Assembly: GCA_007131945.1 (NCBI GenBank)
Contig: SLPP01000348.1
Location: forward strand, 1-5,809
DNA: 5,809 nt
Direction of reading: 5' to 3'
From: Paracoccaceae bacterium
GTDB taxonomy: Bacteria; Pseudomonadota; Alphaproteobacteria; Rhodobacterales; Rhodobacteraceae
The notes beneath the pieces are model-generated. The model worked only from the letters and a program-made list of their open reading frames with translations. It searched no databases and was not told the origin of the DNA. Made by a program: the position numbers and the translations under genes. Shown here in pieces: positions 1 to 4,793 of this stretch (the first letter of the stretch is position 1; each line of letters begins with the position of its first letter).

Positions 1-696
1 CTCTACAACGCGCGCTTCTACGAGGGGCGCGCGGTCATCGGCCACATCGCCGGCAAGATGACCGAGACGAACACGGTGGGCTACATCGCCTCCTTCCCGA
101 TCCCGGAAGTGGTGATGGGCATCAACTCGGCCTTCCTGCACGCGCGCGCGGTCAACCCGGATGTGCAGTTCCGCGTCGTCTGGGTCTATTCCTGGTACGA
201 CCCGGCGCAGGAGGCCGCCGCGGCCGAGGCGCTGATCGAGCAGGGCGCCGACATCCTGATGCAGCACACCGATTCGACGGCGCCGGTGACCATCGCCCAG
301 GACCGGGGCATCTATGCCTTCGGCCAGGCCTCGGACATGACCGCCTTCGCGCCCGAGTCGCACCTGACCGCGATCCTCGACGAGTGGGGGCCCTACTACA
401 TCGCCCGCGTGCAGGAGAAGCTCGACGGCACCTGGGAGGCGGGCAGCGTCTGGCACGGGATCGGCGATGGCATGGTCGGCTTCGCGCCGATGAACGAGGC
501 CATCCCCGAGGATGTGCGCGCCGAGGCCGAGGCGATGATCGAGGCGATCGCGGCGGGCGAGTACCACCCGTTCACCGGCCCGATCAACCGCCAGGACGGC
601 ACGCCCTGGCTGGCCGAGGGCGAGACCGCGCCGGACGGCGACCTGCTGGGCATGGGCTTCTATGTCGAGGGCATGACCGGCAGCGTGCCCAACTGA
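1..696 (+). CDS. BMP-family ABC transporter substrate-binding protein (5' partial)
   Basis: The frame is open from base 1, and 231 codons are visible before the TGA at 694-696. The internal ATG at 58 is not the real start, because the 19 codons before it (with ARFYEGR and VIGHIAGK) already read as BMP-family protein. Members of this family (Bmp domain, Med/PnrA type) are periplasmic or lipid-anchored binding proteins of about 330-360 residues that deliver nucleosides or similar ligands to an ABC importer, so about 100-130 residues including the signal peptide are missing. Recognisable blocks, by visible residue, are GYIASFPIPEVVMGINSAF (about 28-46), VVWVYSWYDPAQEAAA (about 59-74), the ADILMQHTDST segment (about 84-94) and GIYAFGQASDM (about 103-113). 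The C-terminus, ending in GMTGSVPN, looks complete. ATPase and permease genes would be expected upstream, outside the window. It is convergent with the next gene. Family assignment is firm; the ligand cannot be read from the sequence. Confidence 0.92.
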   Translation, partial: LYNARFYEGRAVIGHIAGKMTETNTVGYIASFPIPEVVMGINSAFLHARAVNPDVQFRVVWVYSWYDPAQEAAAAEALIEQGADILMQHTDSTAPVTIAQDRGIYAFGQASDMTAFAPESHLTAILDEWGPYYIARVQEKLDGTWEAGSVWHGIGDGMVGFAPMNEAIPEDVRAEAEAMIEAIAAGEYHPFTGPINRQDGTPWLAEGETAPDGDLLGMGFYVEGMTGSVPN

Positions 697-728
697 CGCA
701 GCCCGCCGCAAGCGGCGACGTGGCGGGA

Positions 729-773
729 ACGCAGCGGCCCGGGGCGGATGCTCCGGGCCGCTTGCGTCGGTTT
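729..773 (+). terminator. Probable terminator after the BMP gene
   Basis: A perfect 9-bp stem pairs gcggcccgg (734-742) with ccgggccgc (753-761) around a 10-base loop. It extends outward through acgca (729-733) pairing with tgcgt (763-767), leaving one bulged T at 762, for 14 base pairs in all. It starts 33 bases after the BMP stop codon. The following tract is short and interrupted (cggtttcgg, TTT at 771-773), so it is not a textbook intrinsic terminator, but GC-rich alphaproteobacteria often have weak T tracts. A smaller alternative stem, gccgc-aa-gcggc at 705-716, lies just before it. Confidence 0.6.
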
Positions 774-812
774 CGGCAGATACGGCTTCCGCTTGATCCC
801 TTCGGCAAGCAA

Positions 813-925
813 GGGCGGCGCCCGGCCCGCGCGGGGTGGGCGAGAAGCGCCCGCGGCGCCCCGAAGGGGCGCACCTTCGGTGCGACGGGGGGCGGGACGG
901 GCGCTGCCCGTGCTGGCGCACGGGC
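813..925. repeat. Cluster of tandem short hairpins
   Basis: Five short inverted repeats are packed into 113 bases: gggc/gccc (813-816 and 820-823), gggcg/cgccc with an agaag loop (838-842 and 848-852), gcgcccc/ggggcgc with a gaa loop (856-862 and 866-872), cgcacc/ggtgcg with a ttc loop (870-875 and 879-884), and gcccgtgc/gcacgggc with a tggc loop (906-913 and 918-925). The third and fourth share bases 870-872, so they are partly alternative structures. All stems are perfect. The region could be a backup bidirectional terminator, a REP-like element or a structured RNA tail. The extreme GC content makes some stems expected by chance, so only the pairing is claimed, not a function. Confidence 0.5.
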
Positions 926-1001
926 GGAACAACCCCGCAGATGTTGCCGAACGGATCGACCGGATTTGGTATGACGGGCAGGCGCGCCGCCCGCAGCGCG
1001 C

Positions 1002-1044
1002 GGCCGGGTCGATTTCGGGCGTTCGGAACCGGATCGACCCGGCC
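1002..1044. repeat. 12-bp perfect inverted repeat
   Basis: The sequence ggccgggtcgat (1002-1013) is the exact reverse complement of atcgacccggcc (1033-1044), with a 19-base spacer. It lies about 150 bases beyond the stop codon of the minus-strand BASS gene, so it could stop transcripts arriving from that side. No U-rich tract follows it in either direction. The right arm also contains part of the 10-mer cggatcgacc (1030-1039), which occurs again at 952-961. Confidence 0.5.
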
Positions 1045-1193
1045 CGGACGCCGGCGTGTCGCCGTCACGCTTGCCCGGCCGGCCTGGCCGCCGACCGTGT
1101 CCCGCCCGGCGCCGCCGCGGCGTCCGACGCGCGGCCGATCACGAGGGTTCCGCGGTCACCGGCCGCCCTTGGCGGGAATCCGGGGATCGACGG

Positions 1194-2096
1194 TCACGTC
1201 GGCTGGACCTTGGCGGCGTCGCGGGCCAGCGCCTCGCGCGTGGCGTTGCGCCGGTACCAGAGCGTGATCGCGGTCGAGGTCAGCACGATGAACAGCGAAT
1301 AGAGGATCGGGATCAGCAGCACTTCCTGCTGCTGCTGGCCGGTGAAACTGAGCGTGATCACCAGCACCGCCAGCGGTCCGTTCTGGATCCCGGTCTCCAG
1401 GCTGATGGTCCGCGCGCGGTTGGTGTCCTGGCCCAGGCCGCGCGCGACCCAGTAGCCGAACAGCATCCCCATCAGCCCGATGCCGATGGTGGCGAAATAG
1501 ATGGCCAGCCCCGTGTCGAGCAGCAGCTGGTAGTTGCGCGGGACCCAGCTGGCGATCAGGAACAGGATCACGACGACGCCCATGAACGAGCCGATCAGTT
1601 CGACCGTGGCGCCGACATTGGGGCTGAACTTGCGCAGGATCATGCCGAGGATCGTCGGCACCAGCAGCACGACGAGGATCTGCGCCACGTTCTCGGGCGG
1701 GATCCGGTTCTCGGCGCCGACCCCGGCGAGGCCGCCGTAGAACGAGAGCAGAAGCGGCACCATCACCACCGCGACCAGCGTGGAGACCGTGGTCATCATG
1801 ATCGAGAGCGCCAGCACGCCCTTCGAGAAATAGGCGAAGATGTTCGACGTGGTGCCCCCCGGCATGCAGGCGATGAGGATCAGCCCGACGACGAGCGGCG
1901 CGGGCAGGCCCAGAGCCACCGCAAGGAGAAAGCCGAGAAAGGGCATCACCGCGAACTGCGACAGCAGCCCGACCAGGATCCCCTTCGGCTTGCGGAAGGC
2001 GATCAGGAAATCGCGCGGGGTCATGCTGGCGCCCATGCCCAGCATGATGATCATCATCATCACCCCCAGGAGGGTGGTTTCCAGTTCGGTCAGCAT
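1194..2096 (-). CDS. BASS-family (bile acid:sodium symporter type) transporter
   Basis: This 300-residue, very hydrophobic inner-membrane protein has roughly nine membrane segments (near residues 5-25, 39-61, 68-80, 95-119, 136-154, 164-184, 195-218, 236-252 and 258-281). Two signature blocks of the sodium-coupled BASS fold are present: ACMPGGTTSNIFAYFSKG (76-93), whose Ser84-Asn85 match the sodium-site Ser-Asn pair of the structurally known bacterial homologue, and SLETGIQNGPLA (232-243), whose Glu234 and Gln238 match the other sodium ligands. Length fits the family. The ATG (2096-2094) follows the stop codon of the upstream CoA ligase by one base, with a GGGGAA ribosome-binding site inside the ligase reading frame 8 bases before the start, so the two are almost certainly co-transcribed and probably translationally coupled. 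Substrates in this family range over bile acids, pantoate, pyruvate and other organic acids; here a carboxylate handed to the ligase is an inference. A QQQQ run sits at 254-257. Confidence 0.92.
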   Translation of the reverse strand: MLTELETTLLGVMMMIIMLGMGASMTPRDFLIAFRKPKGILVGLLSQFAVMPFLGFLLAVALGLPAPLVVGLILIACMPGGTTSNIFAYFSKGVLALSIMMTTVSTLVAVVMVPLLLSFYGGLAGVGAENRIPPENVAQILVVLLVPTILGMILRKFSPNVGATVELIGSFMGVVVILFLIASWVPRNYQLLLDTGLAIYFATIGIGLMGMLFGYWVARGLGQDTNRARTISLETGIQNGPLAVLVITLSFTGQQQQEVLLIPILYSLFIVLTSTAITLWYRRNATREALARDAAKVQPT

Positions 2097-2097
2097 G

Positions 2098-3846
2098 TCA
2101 CGTCTTCCCCGCGAATTCGGCCTTCACCTCGGCCTTCAGATCCTTGCGCAGGATCTTCCCGATGGGCGATTTCGGCAACTCGTCGCGGATGATCACCGAT
2201 TTCGGCACCTTGTAGCCGGTCAGATGCGTGCGGCAATGGGCGATGATGGCCTCCCTGCTCAGTTCCCCCGGGGCATCGGGGTTCCTGACCACATAGGCCC
2301 GAACCGCCTCGCCCGAGGCGCCGTCGGGAATCCCGACGACCGCGGCCTCCAGCACCTCGGGGATCTTCGCCAGGCAGTCCTCGACCTCGTTGGGATAGAC
2401 GTTGAAGCCCGACACCAGGACCATGTCCTTCTTGCGGTCCACGATGCGCAGGAAGCCGCCCTCCTCCATCACCGCCACGTCGCCGGTATAGAGCCAGCCG
2501 CCCTTGACGGTTGCCGCCGTCTCCTCGGGCCGGTTCCAGTAGCCCTGCATGACCTGCGGACCCTTGACGATCAGCTCGCCCGGCTCGCCGTCGGCGACCG
2601 GGGCATCGTCGGCATCGACAAGGGCGACATCGGTGCCGGGAACGGGGATGCCGATGCTGCCCGGGCGCGCCGCGCCCGAGAGCGGGTTGAAGCTGACCAG
2701 CGGCGAGGACTCGGTAAGCCCGTAGCCCTCGGCGATGGGCGTGCCGGTCATCACCGCCCAGCGGGTCGCGACCGACCGGTGCAGCGCGGTGCCGCCGGCG
2801 ATGGCGGCCACCAGATGCTTCGGCGGGAAGGCGGCGAACCATTCCTCGTTCATCAGCCCGTTGAAGAGGGTGTTGACGCCGGTGATCCAGGTGATCGGAT
2901 AGTTCTCGATCGCGCGCTGGATGTTCTGCACCGGGCGGGGCGACGGGACGAGGATGTTGCGCGCGCCGATCTCGAAGAAGGTCATCAGATTGGCGGTGAA
3001 GGCGAAGATGTGATAGAGCGGCAACGCGGTCAGCACGCAGTCGTTGCCGGTCATGTGCGATCGTCCCATGGCCAGGACCTGTTGCAGGTTGGACAGGATG
3101 TTGGCGTGCGACAGCATCGCGCCCTTGGCCACGCCGGTGGTGCCGCCGGTGTATTGAAGCAGCGCCAGATCATCCGGCCGCAGACCATCCCACCATTCCG
3201 CCGGGTCGGCACCGGTGGCGCGGCCCTTCGCCAGGGCGTCGCGCAGGCGCAGGACGGGAATGTCGAGCGGCGGCACCGGCGGCAGCGTCCGGCTCCAGAC
3301 CTTCTGCACGCCGCGGACGATGGCTTCGGGTATTCGCGGGAAGAACTCCGGCACGCCGGCCAGGACCACGGTGCGGATACCTGTCTGCGGGATCACCTCG
3401 GCCAGCTTGTCGGCGAACATGTCGCAGATCACCAGAACCTCGGCGCCCGAGTCGTTGAACTGGTGGATCATCTCGGTCGGGGTGTAGAGCGGGTTGGTGT
3501 TGACCAGCACCGCGCCGGCCTTGAACACCCCGAAGGCGGCAACCGGATAGGCGAGGCCGTTGGGCAGCTGCACCGCCACCCGCGCCCCGCGCCGGACGCC
3601 GCAGTGATGATGCAGGAAGGCCGCGAAGGCATCCGACATCGCATCGACCCGGGCAAAGCCCAGGCTGCCGTTCATCCCGTTCGGCACCACGCAGGTGAAG
3701 GCCGTCTTGCCGGCATGCTGGCGACAGGCGGTGCGAACGAGATGCGCCAGGCTCCGATGCGCCTGTGGCGGCAGTTCCGCCGGGATGCTCGTGCCGTAGC
3801 TGTCGATCCACGGCCGCGTCGGGACCGCCCCGTCGGTTCTGTTCAC
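2098..3846 (-). CDS. FadD-like acyl-CoA ligase (AMP-forming)
   Basis: This 582-residue member of the ANL adenylating superfamily activates a carboxylic acid with ATP to an acyl-adenylate and transfers it to coenzyme A. All core motifs are intact: the phosphate-binding loop YTGGTTGVAKG (232-242), PLYHIFAF (276-283), GYGLTESSP (374-382), YTGD (453-456), the hinge region IVDRKKDMV (468-476) with Asp470, the linker GFNVYPNEVE (480-489), and PIGKILRK (561-568) with catalytic Lys564. The block VNTNPLYTPTEMIHQFNDSGA (115-135) and the FNVYPNE linker are typical of medium/long-chain fatty acyl-CoA synthetases. Length is normal and no frameshift is seen. The start is GTG (3846-3844), supported by GGGAGG 10 bases upstream and by the family-like N-terminal RPWIDSYGTSIPAEL. 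It is first of a two-gene unit with the BASS transporter. The chain length or class of acid is unknown; aromatic or steroid-side-chain acids are possible. Confidence 0.93.
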   Translation of the reverse strand: MNRTDGAVPTRPWIDSYGTSIPAELPPQAHRSLAHLVRTACRQHAGKTAFTCVVPNGMNGSLGFARVDAMSDAFAAFLHHHCGVRRGARVAVQLPNGLAYPVAAFGVFKAGAVLVNTNPLYTPTEMIHQFNDSGAEVLVICDMFADKLAEVIPQTGIRTVVLAGVPEFFPRIPEAIVRGVQKVWSRTLPPVPPLDIPVLRLRDALAKGRATGADPAEWWDGLRPDDLALLQYTGGTTGVAKGAMLSHANILSNLQQVLAMGRSHMTGNDCVLTALPLYHIFAFTANLMTFFEIGARNILVPSPRPVQNIQRAIENYPITWITGVNTLFNGLMNEEWFAAFPPKHLVAAIAGGTALHRSVATRWAVMTGTPIAEGYGLTESSPLVSFNPLSGAARPGSIGIPVPGTDVALVDADDAPVADGEPGELIVKGPQVMQGYWNRPEETAATVKGGWLYTGDVAVMEEGGFLRIVDRKKDMVLVSGFNVYPNEVEDCLAKIPEVLEAAVVGIPDGASGEAVRAYVVRNPDAPGELSREAIIAHCRTHLTGYKVPKSVIIRDELPKSPIGKILRKDLKAEVKAEFAGKT

Positions 3847-3856
3847 GCCCTTCGAT

Positions 3857-3862
3857 CCTCCC
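3857..3862 (-). promoter_or_regulatory. Ribosome-binding site for the GTG-started CoA ligase
   Basis: On the minus strand this reads GGGAGG, a near-consensus Shine-Dalgarno sequence, followed by 10 bases (atcgaagggc) and the GTG at 3846-3844. No ATG in this frame lies between it and the conserved N-terminal segment, so it supports the GTG start. Confidence 0.65.
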
Positions 3863-3873
3863 GCCGCACCGCC

Positions 3874-3890
3874 CCGGTCGTTCCGACCGG
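3874..3890. promoter_or_regulatory. 7-bp palindrome in the CoA-ligase leader (possible operator or hairpin)
   Basis: ccggtcg (3874-3880) and cgaccgg (3884-3890) are exact reverse complements around a 3-base centre. The element lies 28-44 bases upstream of the ligase start, between the candidate promoter and the ribosome-binding site. It could be a TetR/GntR-type operator or a leader hairpin; the sequence does not decide which. Confidence 0.4.
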
Positions 3891-3921
3891 CCGATCCCGA
3901 ATGATGCGGCGCGTGATGCGA

Positions 3922-3949
3922 AACATACCTGAAGCCGTCCCCGGCTCAA
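3922..3949 (-). promoter_or_regulatory. Candidate sigma-70 promoter for the ligase-BASS unit
   Basis: Reading the minus strand, TTGAGC (3949-3944, 4 of 6 consensus bases) is followed after 16 bases by TATGTT (3927-3922, 4 of 6). Transcription would start near 3915, giving a leader of about 70 bases that includes the 3874-3890 palindrome and the ribosome-binding site. The local A+T enrichment in otherwise very GC-rich DNA supports it. This is a visual match only. Confidence 0.4.
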
Positions 3950-4006
3950 GCGTCATGCCCGCTTCCCGATATCGACGTGTCGTCAGGGTGGCTGCCCGCA
4001 CCCATG

Positions 4007-4035
4007 GCAGGCGCCGAAACCCGGTCATCGCCTGC
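4007..4035 (-). terminator. Possible stem-loop after the racemase-family gene
   Basis: gcaggcg (4007-4013) pairs exactly with cgcctgc (4029-4035) around a 15-base loop, beginning 23 bases past the stop codon of the racemase-family gene on the minus strand. There is no U tract after it, so if it terminates transcription it is weak or factor-dependent. Read-through into the CoA-ligase gene remains possible. Confidence 0.3.
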
Positions 4036-4058
4036 ATCCGCACGGGCGCGTTCCAGCC

Positions 4059-4793
4059 TCACGAAGCCGGGCCTTGCACCAGTTCAGGTGGCGGCATCGC
4101 GGCCAGTTGCGCCATCTGCCAGGCGAGACACCGGTTGGAGCTGAGCACGGGCAGGCGCAATTCGCGCGCGAGCGGGTCGAGGATATCCAGCGTGCGCAGA
4201 TTGGTGCAGGACAGGAACAGCCCGTCGAGCCGGTTGCGGCGGGCCAGGTCACGGGCGGCCTCGGCGATGGAGGCGGGCGCGATGCGGGCGACACGGGCCT
4301 CGATCTCCTCGCCGAAGGAAAGCGTGTCGGGCACCGCGATGCCGGCGGCCTCGAAGGCGCGGCGGATCGGATCGGCGACCGACGGGACATAGGGCGAGAC
4401 GATGCCGATCCGCCCCAGCCCCAGGGCACGGCACGCGGCGAGCGCGGCGCTCAGCGGGTCGGTCACGGCCCGCGTCCGCGTGGCCCGCGTCACCAGCTCG
4501 CGCACCCGTGCCGCCCCGATCAGCGTGGTCCCCGAGGTGCAGGCATAGCCCACCGCCTCAAACGGCCGGGTCGCGGGCAGCAGGCCGGCGGCCGCGGGCA
4601 GCGTCGTTTCCATCGTGGCGATGCTCTCGGGGGTCAGTTCGGTCCCCGAGGGCACGCGGCTGACATGCAGCCGCGCAACCTCCGGCGGAAAGAGCCGGCG
4701 GAAATCCTGCTCGATGGTTTCATCGACCTGCAGCACGATCAGACCGAGGCGGGGCAGATCATCCTCCTGCAGGGCGTAGGGAAAGGGGCTCAT
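4059..4793 (-). CDS. Asp/Glu racemase superfamily protein (maleate isomerase / AMDase / EutA-like)
   Basis: This 244-residue soluble protein matches the length and layout of the arylmalonate decarboxylase / maleate cis-trans isomerase / EutA branch of the Asp/Glu racemase superfamily. These enzymes use one or two active-site cysteines, one per half-domain, for cofactor-independent proton transfer at an activated carbon. Both are visible: Cys85 in YACTSGTT (83-90) and Cys196 in FLSCTNLRT (193-201). Supporting blocks are TDPLSAALAACRALG (111-125), GRIGIVSPY (127-135) and the C-terminal PVLSSNRCLAWQM (215-227), which resembles the substrate-binding end of the family. Two cysteines favour an isomerase or racemase over arylmalonate decarboxylase, which typically has one. 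The ATG (4793-4791) overlaps the stop codon of the upstream M24 gene as ATGA, with GGAG 8 bases before it inside that gene, indicating translational coupling. The exact reaction is unknown; the EutA resemblance is from memory and ectoine context is not demonstrated. Confidence 0.85.
   Translation of the reverse strand: MSPFPYALQEDDLPRLGLIVLQVDETIEQDFRRLFPPEVARLHVSRVPSGTELTPESIATMETTLPAAAGLLPATRPFEAVGYACTSGTTLIGAARVRELVTRATRTRAVTDPLSAALAACRALGLGRIGIVSPYVPSVADPIRRAFEAAGIAVPDTLSFGEEIEARVARIAPASIAEAARDLARRNRLDGLFLSCTNLRTLDILDPLARELRLPVLSSNRCLAWQMAQLAAMPPPELVQGPAS

Larger units (their letters stand above)
697..1193. other. Convergent intergenic region without a credible gene
   Basis: This stretch of 497 bases separates the plus-strand BMP gene from the minus-strand BASS gene. 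Open frames crossing it on both strands translate to Arg/Ala/Pro/Gly-rich sequence with no recognisable motif, which is what very high GC content produces by chance. What it does hold is inverted repeats: a probable terminator at 729-767, a crowded hairpin run at 813-925 and a 12-bp inverted repeat at 1002-1044. The octamer GGATCGAC appears at 953-960, 1031-1038 and 1184-1191. I see no tRNA, IS end or phage attachment site. Confidence 0.75.

Noticed and set aside
748..1302. Plus-strand open frame of 184 codons across the convergent gap.
   Set aside because: It runs through the hairpin cluster and into the BASS gene on the other strand, has Arg/Ala/Pro-rich translation, no motif and no convincing ribosome-binding site.
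1326..1338. Short CTG run inside the BASS gene encoding QQQQ.
   Set aside because: Only four units long, in frame and in a loop before the last membrane segment. It is an ordinary codon run, not a meaningful repeat tract.
1840..4392. Very long plus-strand open frame of 850 codons lying antisense to the BASS and ligase genes.
   Set aside because: It is opposite two intact, well-recognised genes. Its translation is rich in Arg, His, Asp and Gly without any domain, and long antisense frames are expected when coding DNA has strong third-position GC bias.
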